From Rotaria macrura (Eukaryota; Rotifera; Eurotatoria; Philodinida; Philodinidae): DNA of 64,000 nt. The position numbers and the translations under genes were made by a program. Below the pieces are notes generated by a model that did not search any database, was not told where the DNA came from, and worked only from the letters and a program-made list of their open reading frames with translations. The DNA lies in assembly GCA_900239685.1 (NCBI GenBank), contig OENT01000039.1, positions 124,001 to 188,000 of the forward strand. The letters run 5' to 3'. This document shows, piece after piece, positions 24,411-36,223 of this stretch; positions within the stretch are counted from its first letter, which is position 1, and every line of letters begins with the position of its first letter.

Positions 24411-27310
24411 AACGTAAAAATATTCATTTTGCTTTTATAACTTCATTCCTGTAAAAACTAGTCTTGATCTATGTATATATATAAATATATATACAATAAA
24501 TGCGTCTATTTATCGACGATCAAAAGTTCTGATTCTCTATAAAATGCATCCGTTAATAGTCGATTAGCCTCATCAACCGAATAGCGAGCGAGCGATTGAT
24601 TCGTCGTATCACGTCTCGACCATTCTCAATGGTTGTGTTTATCGACAGGCATAAAGAAGAATGTTTAGTGTATTAGACTAATGAGATAGTTATGACCGTT
24701 TTGTACTAAAAGAGAATGCCAGATTTACACAAATAATTAACTAGAACATGGATTTCTTTTAATCGATTTGAAAATTATACTTCGAAGATAAAATAAAAAG
24801 CAATAATGACAAATATATAATTCTCAACTCGATTTATGTATGTTAAAATATTTACAAAAGATATAGGAAAAGTGAGAATCGTAATACATTTGATACAAAT
24901 ACTGTTGTTCATCGAAATTTTATCTTTCAAAACTATGAATATCTAATATGTTTTGTGCCACGACAAATGGCACGGTAACTTACAATGAATACAAAATACA
25001 GGAATGGTGAGCTGAACATTTTGTAAGACATTCGAGTTTATATTCTAGTTAAAATGCTCATCATGATTATTAGAAATTTAGAAATCTATCTATTTTATTA
25101 TGAAATTTTCACATGAAATTCAGTTGCTTATGAAAAAGAAATATTTCTAAGGATGTACTTTCAAACACCAAGAAAGTTCTATCTAATGCACTAGTCATAT
25201 CTATTGCTGTTAATAGTATCCAGTACACGATATCAGTTTTTTACTTTTTGCCATCGTGAGAAGATCTATTTTCTACAAGAATAGAACAACACGAGAATCT
25301 CATTCGTTCTAGAAATAAAAGTACCATTTGACATTATGGAAAACATGTTCGATTTCTTTAGTTAAATCAATTTTGTCCTTCAATGGCAATGAATTATCAT
25401 GAAATATTTTTTCTTTTCTTCTATAGAAGTTTCTTGACTCATCAAGATCTTAAAGCTGGCGAATTGTAGAAACAAATTCTAATTATTCTCTCCTATCATT
25501 TTCGGCACACTTTCTTGTCAAGTTCCTCGGAGGCACACATGTTATAGCATAATATATTATAACATATAATTTTGAATTTCAAGCTCATTAAACAAGTATC
25601 AAACCTGTAATTCTCTACTTGTTGAATTGACAACAACCGTTTAATGCACAAGACAGCAAAAGCTACTCTTAATATATCTTTCGATCTCTCATTTTCTCAA
25701 TGTTCATGTTATATACTACTCAAGGTATACAATTTGATGTATTTGGTTAATTGTCTCTATCTTCCTCTCATTTATCACATATCTCCTTCGCAAAACAAAC
25801 GATGAAGATAACCCCATTAATTTTTCTCAATTATCAATATCATGTATATTGATGTCACGCATCTACTCAATCGATGAAGGACAAGAAGAGAAAAAAAGTC
25901 AATTGAAAGTTGGTTTGCATGTTTAATATGTCAAAAAATTTATTGTTTTGAGTGAATAAATTTTCAATTGTCTGTCATTGACTTTGAAAATGAAACGAAG
26001 GAAAAAAATGGAGAACATTTGCATATGAAATTCTCTACTGTCTCCTGTCTTTCTTTCTCTTCTTCTTATTAATGAACCACGGTCGTTTCTGTGTCCATAA
26101 AATATCAACCAATCGATTATTAAAAGATGTGACAAAACAATGATTATTTAATTGCAAGAATGTGATATGTATGAGAGAAGAAAGCAGGTGAACCATTCCA
26201 TTTTTGACAATCGAATATTAAATCTGTTCCAATTCATTGAATCACATGGTGATAGAAACGAAAAAAAAAGAAATCAAATTTTGATCAGTGAACACACAAC
26301 AACCGTTCGACACTTGACTAGCGATGAGCCTCAATGCGCATCATAATAGTCATTTAGCTTAATGATATGTGAATGATGTCGAAAGAATAAATATGTGAAA
26401 AGATTTTCATGAGAAAGAAAAGAAAGTTTCATCTGGCTTCTTGATTATTACACTCAATTGTATGCATTTTATGGAAGAACATACATATATCTGCGTTTTT
26501 GTTGAAAGAGACCGATATCCGTATTTTCATTTTGTTTCAAAGGGCATCTGGTTAGTGATCTAAACTGTTTTCATCAAACGATTTACTTCCTTTACAATAA
26601 AGATCATTAAATCGATGATTCTCTTTTTTGCGGAGATCAGTCTATATTACATCATGAAGAAATCCAATCATGAAAAAAAATGCGTATGTCAGATGCACAT
26701 TATCATACTCGTTGCGCTTGTCAATCGTATATAGTGATAGATGCATTCTTCACCTATCATCTAATTGCCCCCTAGAGTCGTGCTATTAGAGTTAACCTCG
26801 TCAAGAAATATAAAAAAAACAACATCAAATCAAACTTGAATTTGTCATTTCCCACACGTAGAACGTCTCTAAATGAACGAAAGTAAAAGGCGGATACCTG
26901 TCGAGATTAAATTATTGGGATTTGTTGTATACACGATTAATGATAGTTTTATTTTGATTGATCCTTTCGATTTTTTTACTCTCTTCATACTTATTATCAT
27001 TGAGTAGAGATGCACACAATGATATACTTTTTTTTTCTAAAAAAAGAAAAACGTAATTTCCGTTTCAGGGATAAGCTTCTATTTCCTTCTTCTCAATGAT
27101 CGAAAAGTGAGAAGGAGGGGGCAAGAGAGACGAAGGAAGAAAATAAGAATTCACATTTTTCGTCCAATAAACGATTTTGCGTCTGTTTAGTTATATACGT
27201 AAACCAATCAGAACTTCTCTTTTTCTTCTGTCTCTTTTAGAAGAAAGGAGAAAATGTAGAAAATTTGACTTCACAAATTAGAATTAAATCTAACGATCAA
27301 TCGTTAAATC
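24411..27310. other. Intergenic between the two msx genes
   Basis: About 2.9 kb without a supported exon on either strand. Just upstream of copy B are purine/pyrimidine-skewed stretches such as the G-rich run near 27112-27122. It may hold enhancers for either gene, but none can be identified by reading. Confidence 0.55.
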
Positions 27311-28561
27311 ATGGAGCTACCATTAAAAATATCCAAACGTAATACTGATTTCAGTATACGTTCATTAATTAATTGTTCACACAATGATACTCAACAACAA
27401 CACTGCTCATCTCACACAACAAGTCCATCCAAATCAACAAGCAATGAAAGTCTACAATATTCACCATCATCCTCATCAACATGTACTGGTGGCAGCAGCA
27501 TCATGACTCGATCATCTTGGCCACATAATAATAACAATACTGACAACTCACAATTGAATTGGTTACCCGATGCTGAAATTATTGATAAAGCACGTAAGTA
27601 AACTATTGACATAAACAAAATAACACACTATGCTAATCAAACTTAGGCAGTAGTGAAAAAATCAGAGATTACTCATCAACATAAGAGTACATATAATCTT
27701 GGCGAAATATGAAACACGATCACACTATTACTCAGTTCAAAGTATAATTAAGCAATGTACACAGACAGAAAACGTTGATTGATTTACTTTCCAAACCATT
27801 CAATATTACACGCTGCATAAGATTACTTTAACTACTACTATTTATGTCGTAGATTGATTTTATCTGAAGACCTACTCAATTTTGAGAATGTCTGTTCGTG
27901 CAGAAATCGAGCTAAAAATCTCAATGACCTATTGATTTCAAGAAGTTATTCTATGGCTTTTTTTCAATGAGACTACCTCATTTAGACAATTACAGACAGA
28001 ATATTTTCACAAGAAACTGACGAGTCTAGTCTATATGTTCTTGTTTTCTTTCGATCTGTATTCATAATTAGTAATCATCCAGGTTTATGATTATGTTTTT
28101 CTCTTTTGATAATTTAGGCAATAACGAACTACCGAAGATTAATGCGAAAATCTGTTCATTGCGTAAACATAAACAAAATCGAAAGCCACGTACACCATTC
28201 ACAACATCACAATTGCTAGCGTTAGAGAAAAAATTTCGTGACAAGCAATATCTAACTATTGCCGAACGAGCTGAATTTTCAGCGTCATTAAATCTTACTG
28301 AAACACAAGTTAAAGTATGTAGTTTTTATTTTGAAAAAATAGATTTCAATAAACAATATCTATGCATTTTAGATATGGTTTCAAAATCGTCGAGCTAAAG
28401 AGAAACGTGTTGCTGAAGCCGATGCAGAAAAATATCGTTTTCTACAAATGAAACATCCATTAGCTATTGCTGCTGCTAATGTTCTACATCATCATCACCA
28501 TCATCATCCTCATTCGTTGTACAATTTTATGTCACCTGTAACTACAACGTGTTCATCATAA
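27311..28561 (+). CDS. msx: Msx-class homeobox transcription factor, copy B
   Basis: Second Msx-class regulator. Exons 27311-27593, 28118-28314 and 28373-28561 total 669 nt, 222 aa. It starts [19 protein letters not shown], again with an eh1-like motif (FSIRSLI), followed by a low-complexity Ser/Thr/Asn-rich segment. The homeodomain is at about residues 115-174 ([19 protein letters not shown] ... [13 protein letters not shown]), with the same intron between positions 46 and 47 as copy A. The C-terminus carries a run of seven histidines (about residues 195-201). The two intron positions and phases are identical in both copies, so they arose by tandem duplication of an already intron-bearing gene, not by retroposition. 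Copy B keeps the more canonical homeodomain; copy A is shorter and more diverged. Confidence 0.93.
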
Positions 28562-28658
28562 ATGATATCTCTAGTCAAAAATGAAATTTACAAATGACAG
28601 CGAAAAATAAATAAATAACCGACCGAAAGACAATTATCATTTGACATTCACAGTGAGA

Positions 28659-28694
28659 GAAAAATCGTCATATGTTATATGATGATGATTTTTC
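28659..28694 (+). other. Stem-loop in probable msx-B 3' UTR
   Basis: GAAAAATC and GTCATAT pair with a downstream segment ending GATTTTTC across a 3-nt loop, with one 3-nt bulge. It lies about 100 bp after the msx-B stop codon. Its function, if any, is unknown. Confidence 0.35.
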
Positions 28695-30874
28695 ATTTCT
28701 CAATCTGTTCATAGATTTACATAATATGTTGACAGTTTTGTTTTTGTTTTTTCTTTGTTTTGTTCTGCTTTGTTTTCCAAGATAACAAGAGAGAGACTTA
28801 TCTTTGTCATTTTTGTTTCTTTTTTATCGTTTAATGATCCATGATTGAATTAAATATGTACGTAATTTATGCTGTCGATTGTATTGTGTGAAATGTAAAC
28901 GATCTAAACAACCTTTTACTGACGACAGCAACCACACCCTATCGAAAAAATCTAACTATAACAACAGACACGTCTCATTTGTGTTTATATTCAACCGTGT
29001 ACATATATATATATATATATACATATTTCCTACTTCTCTAATCATGGCCAATAGATCGAGTTTCAACCGAATAATCATTTAGGCCAAAAGGTCAACATAT
29101 CAAGTGAGATCTACGTCTATTGGAAATGTACATTCGCATGAATGTTGCTTGTTATTTTATTGTCATATCGATGAGTATCATTTTGATTCAATGAACTTCA
29201 AAGACATTGAATCAATTATGTGTCTCCTCCTATCTAATTTAATGATGATGAGCATATATCCTTGACTAAACAGAAACACACATATATTCACATGACAAAA
29301 AGAAGAAGAGAAGAAAAAAACAATTATTCGGTATCAAAAGTAAGATCTTTCTCAATGATAGAAAACAATATATGCAGATATAATCAGTGAAGAAGATGAA
29401 ACAACACATTGTCATAATGTATTATTTGGTTAATAAGACATTTTTTCAATATATCATTACTTTCGAACGTAGTTCAAACGCATTGACGAACAAAACATTT
29501 TCAATATCTATTAATTTCACAATAGAAATCGAATTTCAAACAACGAAAATACTTTATTCATATTGAATGCATTTATAATTTATGAAATCAATCAATATTC
29601 ACTTTGGACTTGATTGATTGTGCTCAATAGTAATCTCGATAAATATTTTTTCGAAGAAATGAATGTATATTCTATGGAAGTGTTTAATTCAAAAAGACAA
29701 GGAAGTTAGTAGAAAACAATTTAGTTTTATTCCTTGACAATAGTTTATTCAGCTTTTCCCCCGATATAAAAGTTTTTTAGTCGATAATATGAAATCTTTG
29801 AGAAAATCTCATTTGTAACATTACAACATTTTTGTATTACATCTTTTGACAATCTTTTTGTGAATAAGTTGAAAACTCTATTGGACGTAGGTGGGTTGGT
29901 GAGGAGAGGGAGGGAGGGGGGTGTAGAGAAGTGATTTTCTGTCTATTTGATTGAGTTTAAAAGATAATTTGGTTTGTCTTAATTGGTTCATTCCTAATGA
30001 GTCATTTATATAACAAAAAGACAATGGCACAATTATGTGATACTTTGAACGTTCATATGGTCTTTATTGAAATAGATTTTGCGTAGTTCATAATATGTTG
30101 CTATTAGACTTTGACATTCCCAATACAAGATAGGTTAACTTTTATAAAAAGAAATGTCTGATATATGTTTCTTTTGTAGACAACACTAGAATTTGACCAG
30201 GAATGTGTCCATGCTATTATATTAGTGTTCCTGAGAAGTTCATATGTCAATTTTTTACTTTGTCTAATTTTTAAGGATTAAAAGAATTTCATTGTTGTGA
30301 ATTGGTCAATCGACTTTCAGTTATAGTCAAAGATTACCACTGGCATGAGGATGTTTCAATTGTGGTGAATACCCAGTATTCTCTCCATACTAATCTTCTA
30401 TCTTGTACAATTTATCGAAAGCTCTCTTGAATATCTTTGTAAATGACTTGACGATTGTAGCCTGATTTCTATAAGTTGTATCAAAAAACCTCACTAAAAT
30501 GCACCAAATCTCATAGCCCCAAATTTTCCTGTCTTCTACATTAGTGATGAAACTTTTGGTTAGCCGATGTTTGTCTGATCGACAAAAACTTGTAATTTTT
30601 CAATGAAACGATTCGTTTTCGGATCATCAAGTTATGTTCATAGAAGTAAGGATGCTGAAACCGAGTCCAATAATAACGAGATGATTTTGTTTTAGCAAAA
30701 TCTTAATAATGCATAGTAACAGAATTAAAATCTTTAATAGCAACACTCGAAGAATCTTTCTTTTATTTTAATTCAGACCTTGAACAGATTTCATTCAGTG
30801 AAATAAAAGTATTGTGTCAAAACACAAAAGTTGCATCTGTTTTCAAAAGCTTTTTCTATTTACGGAAATTACCA
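28695..30874. other. Intergenic, no gene seen
   Basis: About 2.2 kb of AT-rich sequence holding the (AT)n microsatellite at 29003-29021 and a G-rich tract near 29889-29931. No coding exon was recognised on either strand. Confidence 0.55.
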
Positions 30875-31842
30875 CGGGTTAGTCCTGATTCGTCCCCTTT
30901 TTAATTGCTCCAAACTGGGACCCAAAAAACTGAGTCTGAATTCGTCCCCATCGTAGAAAAATTGGTGAAAATATATTCCGAATTCGCCCCGAGAAAAAAT
31001 ATTTTTTTTAATTGACTCTGGATTCGTCCCCACTCTACTTAACATTTGAACGTTCATTCTTCGCACTATCTATATGCACAACTAGTGACCATGAGAATTG
31101 AATTCATTTCTTTTGGTATAACCCGTTAGCCTATAAGAAAGATACATGTGATGAATAAGTATATACAGGTGCTGATCGATATATTTTTGATATCCACATT
31201 TGTTAGTTGAAAACATATTGAAATATATTTAGCTTTACTTCAACAGAACGGACAGGTAAGGTTCTAAACTATAAGGGTTTTCAATATACTCTCAAACGTG
31301 AACAAAAAACAGTAGTAGAATGGGGGTGTCGTTTACGAAATTCTAAGAGAACACTTTCTTTGTCTCGAGATAATACTGTGATTGCTCGTGAACCAAATGC
31401 ACACACTCCATCTTGTTTATTTGATAGAAGTAAACTTATTAAGGATCAAGCTCTCGGAAATATGAAAAAAAGAGCACGAGAAAAAACAACTACAATTCTC
31501 AAAATATATGCTCAAGAAATCGTATTGGCTAGAGTCATGAATCCAGGCACATAAACAGGTTTATATTTTTCTGCACTAGGAAGTGTTCACTTTACGCATT
31601 ATTATCATTGATCCCTGAATTATCCTGTACTTTCAAAAAATTTACATTAGAAATTCATGCTTTTTGAAATCGAGCGGCAATTAATATAATAGGGGACCAA
31701 TTTAGAGTGGGAACGAATCTGGGAGGGACGAACTTAGACAGGAGACGAAACTGGGAGAAAAAAATCAGGGGACGAATTCGGAATTAATTAAGGAGAGACC
31801 AGTTGATCGGGGACGTAATAGGGGACCAATCAGGGGTATGCC
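30875..31842. mobile_element. Non-autonomous MULE-like element with FLYWCH fragment
   Basis: A 968-bp element is flanked by the direct repeat ATTACCA (30868-30874 and 31843-31849). Its ends are inverted: the left reads CGGGTTAGTCCTGATTCG then TCCCC; the right read inward gives GGCATACCCCTGATTGG then TCCCC. Both ends carry several further copies of a GATTCGTCCCC-like motif in opposite orientations (30885-31033 and 31691-31830), so the termini are long and internally repetitive. Inside is a FLYWCH-like coding fragment and no transposase core. FLYWCH fingers are commonly found ahead of MULE transposase domains in animal genomes, so a MULE-derived element is the best guess; the duplication length (7 clear bp, up to 9 with mismatches) fits loosely. 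Confidence 0.6.
31222..31554 (+). pseudogene. FLYWCH zinc-finger fragment within the transposon
   Basis: Open frame of 110 codons without a clear start; an acceptor-like AG precedes the coding-like part at about 31246. The segment VLNYKGFQYTLKREQK, then WGCRLRNSKRTLSLS, then AHTP follows the FLYWCH-finger layout of a hydrophobic YKGF.YTL strand, a W.CR turn and a terminal His. The second zinc-binding Cys appears as Ser and only one of two His is present, so the finger is probably non-functional. A basic helix (KKRAREKTTTILKIY) follows, as in MULE-associated proteins. The frame stops before any transposase domain. Confidence 0.55.
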
Positions 31843-32235
31843 ATTACCATAACTCGTATTAAGACATAATTTTTGATCATTCAAGAAAAGTTCATTTTAA
31901 GTTTGCCTTAGTTTGATTATGAATTCGTCATCGACGAATGTATTGCATTCTATCATCTTATTGCACGTATATCTATGACGAAAATTCTAAACTTTCATTT
32001 TTGTAATTTATAAACATAGAAACTTATGATTAACTTGTAAAATTCAATGATTTTTATGAAAGATGATTAAAAAAAAAGCAAAAGATTGATTTTTCAAATC
32101 TTTATTTTTATTACTGTTTATCATCATGATCTAAAACCACTCGGACTACCATAGGAAGAGAAAGCACCAATCATGAATTGAGAAAAGAAAAAGACCTAGA
32201 AAACATGATTTATGTCGAAGAAAAATCAAATGAAA

Positions 32236-32789
32236 TTATCGATAATGAACTAGAAAGGAGTATGTGTGACGAATTTGGCTAATAATCATAAGTTTTTGTT
32301 GGACCGATAATTGTGTATAAGTCAATAAACTAATATCTTCGTTGAATTCTTTCGAAAGCATGCGTTTTGATTTAATTTGATTAGTAAAATATTTTAATTC
32401 ATAAATTAAAGCAAGATAATGACCGTATGTTAAATTCGTCATCGTTGTTTTGTTATTATCATGCTCATGATGATCGTTTTCCACCATCAATAATTCATTA
32501 TTTCTCATTATCAATGGTGGTGTTTCGCTATTGAATATAAGTAGATGTTCAATATCTCGAATTTTACATATTATTTGTTGACGAAGTGTGGAAAAATCAT
32601 ATTTTCGTTGTCGAAGTAATCGATTAGTAACGATATTTTTTGTTGAAATGATTACGAACCAAATTAACAAAAAAGCAGGTATCGCAGCAAGTAAACTAAA
32701 ATTAATTTCATTCTGTTTCATCAATTGATCGATTTGTATAACTAGACCTTCACCATCGACTTTTACTTTTTGAACTTGAATTAGTATGC
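32236..32789 (-). pseudogene. NCA2: NCA2-family protein, C-terminal exon only (partial gene or pseudogene)
   Basis: One minus-strand exon (32789 to 32236, 183 codons plus stop) encodes the C-terminal part of the NCA2 (nuclear control of ATPase 2) family, a mitochondrial membrane protein linked in yeast to expression of the ATP6/ATP8 subunits. Diagnostic stretches are LIQVQKVKVDGEGLVIQI, DQLMKQNEINFSLLAAIPAF with one membrane helix (FLLIWFVII), then a helical region ending LSVQQKLMIISQIRHTYSFL. The exon is open and undamaged, with an acceptor-like AG just upstream. The family usually has 500-600 residues, so about two thirds is missing. I could not find a 5' exon in the 270 bp before the adjacent repeat element, nor beyond it up to Akirin. 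It may be a truncated remnant, or the upstream exons may lie further away. Confidence 0.7.
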
Positions 32790-33059
32790 CTTAAACAGAT
32801 TGAAAATGAAAATAAGTTCCACTCGTGACGAAACCTACGTCAGGTAACCAACACAGATCTGATGATTAATTTAAAAATTTTGTATGATCTCTTCATTGCA
32901 ATTTTTAGCATCAATACACTAGCTCATTCTCAGAGAAGCAATTCCATTCAAAAGCAATCAAGAACAATAGAATTTTTAAAATTCTTATAAATATCCATTC
33001 AAAATTTCTTCCTACGAATGAGATTAGATAGCTATCAAGAGATTAGAGTTTCTAGGTCT

Positions 33060-34959
33060 CAGTGGCGGATCCAGGATTTTTGAGAGGGGGCGGCGGTTTT
33101 AAAATTTTTTCATTCGAGATAATAGAAATTTTCTGAAGTACTTTTTAAAAAGTGTGTTTCATTTTTCGTAATTCTCTATTTCGTTTTTATTTAGTAAATA
33201 TATAAATTCAGGAAAACAAAACAAGTGCTTTTGAGAAAACTTTAGAAGTAAGTTCGAAAACACTAACCGACAATTGGACTTTGCAAATGCACGAATCTCT
33301 GCATTAGCATTTGCATCTAGATATCAATAAATATACATCACAATGTGTGGGTGTCAGAGTTATGGTACATTCATATAAGCAGACTAACTTTCACCTCATA
33401 TCGATACCCACAAAATTCTATTGATGCTGATGATGCTGTTATGACTTGAATCTCTTCCAATGATGAATCTAAAGTTGACTGAGGTCCCAGTGAAAAATTG
33501 TCATAAAATAAAGCAGTATAGAGTATGTTACAAAAATAAGTTGGCTATTTTAAAGAAAAAACCGTTCTAGACAACCTGGAACGATTTCCAAAATGGAACA
33601 GTCTAGAACTCATTCCTCGTTTATTCGAACGCATTTTTCGATTACAAAATGGAAACTCATTTTTAGGGAACGCATTCTCGATCATTTCCATCTAGCTTCA
33701 CATTCCGTACAAGAATCCCCGAAGAGAAGTTAGCACAATATAGGTCCAGAGGCCTCTTCCAATAAAAATCGCCGATCTCTATCACACGGTGTGCTCCGAT
33801 TTTTCGCAGCTTAAACTAATGATCAAAATACTTTTTTTTAAATCAAGAATGCCAGTAAATCAAACTAATCGCTAAAGTCAGATGAAAGCATTCAATAATT
33901 TATAGAACGGTGAAGAATGTGTTCTTTTCTTTCTAAGAATGGTGTTAGATTGCGTGGAATGCGTTCATCACTTTAAAGAATCCTTTCTCAGGTGTTCGAT
34001 TATAAAAAAGAAAAGAGCGCGATCTAATTTTTTGACGAAATCTGATTCAAACCGTTGCTAAAAAGAACGAAAATGAACCAATTCTAATAGTTTTTGTAAC
34101 GGACCTGAACACTTTCTGTTCAGTCGAAAAACGGTTTTCGAATCGAAAAGAAAGCATTCTATAATAACATGGAACGAGAAAGCATGCGTTCCTTCAAAAA
34201 CAGAACAATTCTTTTCCATTTGGAAACACTTTTGCTATACTGTAGAACGCGTTTTTTAAGGAAAAGATATCTTTTCATGAGCACGTTTTCTGCTATTTTT
34301 TACATGAACCTTTTTCATTGGAGTGACAGCAAGAGCTGAATATCACGTGGAATTTCTGATTGTGATGTATTTTCATTTTCATCTTGTTGCTGATTGTTAC
34401 AATTTAAGGCACGTGTTTTGTTTTGAAAAATCAATAACTGGAGGATACATTTCAATCCAAAACATGGTATTTATTTGTTACTTTAAAATAGGCATTCCTC
34501 AATAATTGCATGTTGTCACTACATGCTGTATATATTTTGACCAACATATATTCAAAAAAAATCAAATATTTCTCACAAAATCTTCAATACCTCTGTCCAC
34601 AGAATCAACTTTTTCTTTTAAAATTGAGGTTTTCTCTGGGTTTTTATGGCCATTATAAGCTTTTGTTGGTAAAAATTGAATATTCAAGTGTCCTTGAATA
34701 TACTGCCGACGGTCGGTAGTTATGATTAATCTCGTTATTGTACTTCTCACTTTTAGTCACATGATCCTAGAGCTTCTTTATTATACATTTCAAATCGCAT
34801 TTTAATAATCAAAGCTGACATCCTTTGGTTCAATATTCTTTTGTAATATCTATTAAATCTTGCGTTTCATCATAGAAACATTTCAAAAATTTTGGCCGGA
34901 ACTTCTATTCTCAGGGGGGTGGCGATAGCCGGGTAGCCTAACTGGTGGATCCGTCACTG
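33060..34959. mobile_element. 1.9-kb non-autonomous element with CAGTGRCGGATCC inverted termini
   Basis: The left end is CAGTGGCGGATCCAGG (33060 onward); the right end read inward is CAGTGACGGATCCACC. Each is followed by a G- or C-rich patch (GAGAGGGGGCGG; CCACCCCCCTGAGAA read inward). No clear target-site duplication is visible (CTAGGTCT versus GATGAAAC). There is no transposase-like frame inside. A nested inverted repeat at about 33550-34266 has ends AAAAAACCGTTCTAG and AAAAAACGCGTTCTA, with scattered GGAACG/CGTTCC motifs between them, suggesting a second element inserted inside. It lies 270 bp upstream of the orphan NCA2 exon. Confidence 0.55.
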
Positions 34960-35223
34960 GATGAAACAAGTACTTCACTTCCATTCTTTTCTATGTTCGC
35001 ATTGTTTCTCGTTGACGAATTCATTGCACATAAACGCCATCTATCCCATTCTTAATACTAGTTGGTTAAAACTGTAAACCGATAGAAGAATCAAAGTAGA
35101 GCCCCTCTCATAACGATTCACTTTTTTTCTTGTTCTAATCTGATTCTGACAAAAGCAATACACTACGATATACATTTATTTATTGTTTTCAGATAGTTTA
35201 TTTCTTATTGTTCCTTACTATCA

Positions 35224-35952
35224 ATGGCATCATGCATGGCATTGAAGCGCTCATTCGACCAAGACCGTGATTCTCCAAATAATAATAACAATAATCATCC
35301 ATTTGAGTCTCGAACGTCCTCACCATCGTCAAAACGTCGACGTCGCTGCTTTCCCATGACGGTTGTTTCGTCGCCAACAACAACGACTAGTGAAACAACA
35401 GAGTCAACAGTATTTCCTAGTGTTCAACCAATTCTAACTACAGGTTTATTGAAAACGCAACAAAAAGAATGCATCCATTTTCTTTACGTGAAGTTTTGTT
35501 TTGCTTTAGATGTGTTATTAACTCGAATTAAAGAAGAAGTTCGTCGTCTTCAACGACGTCATCAATTAAAAGTCTCCGCATCATCCGATGTCAATGATGA
35601 TGATAATTCAAATGAGTGTCGTTCATCAACCAATCATCAACATCTCTTAACACTCAAACAAGTTAACACGATCTGTGCTCGATTATTAAAAGAACGCGAA
35701 GAAAAAATTCGAGAGGAATACGATAGAATTTTATCGCACAAGCTAAACGGTAAAATTTAGATTTTCAATTGAAAAATAATACATCCATGGAATTTATTTT
35801 TTTACTCCAGAACAATACGAAGGTTTTGTTCGATTCACACAAGATCAACTTACCCGAAGATTTTCTGAATTACAATTCTCATGTAAGTTTATTTTCTTTC
35901 TAATTTCATGACTTTTATTTCGTTTTAACGATTTGGTTTAGATGTTTCGTGA
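35224..35952 (+). CDS. akirin: Akirin, complete (4 exons)
   Basis: Conserved small nuclear protein that links transcription factors (NF-kB/Relish, Twist) to SWI/SNF chromatin remodelling. Exons 35224-35443, 35510-35749, 35811-35882 and 35942-35952 give 180 aa (vertebrate and fly akirins about 200). The N-terminus MASCMALKRSFDQD is followed by the nuclear localisation signal SSKRRRRCFPM. The middle helix is IKEEVRRLQRRHQLK, and the conserved C-terminal half includes LTLKQVNTICARLLKEREEK, then EYDRILSHKLNEQYEGFV and the terminal ...FSYVS. The last coding exon supplies only 11 nt, including the stop, and completes the YVS terminus typical of akirins. The first intron (66 nt) is in frame and free of stops, so an unspliced reading would add 22 residues; family comparison favours splicing it. 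Confidence 0.92.
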
Positions 35953-36192
35953 TCGTTCTTGTGTAGATACATATTCTTGGTGCTGGTTTAGAACTTTTTC
36001 GATCCGTTTCTAATAGATCATAATCATTTTCTATATATGTATATCGAAAGTCCTATTCTTTTTCTGTGTCTGCTATGAATTGTGTATTATTCTTTTGTAT
36101 TCTTGTGTGATTTTTTCTTTTCCTCCTAAAAGGTGGTACGATAATGAATGCGCAGATCGGCAAAAAGATTAATAATAGTAATACACATGCAG

Positions 36193-36223
<31 letters not shown>

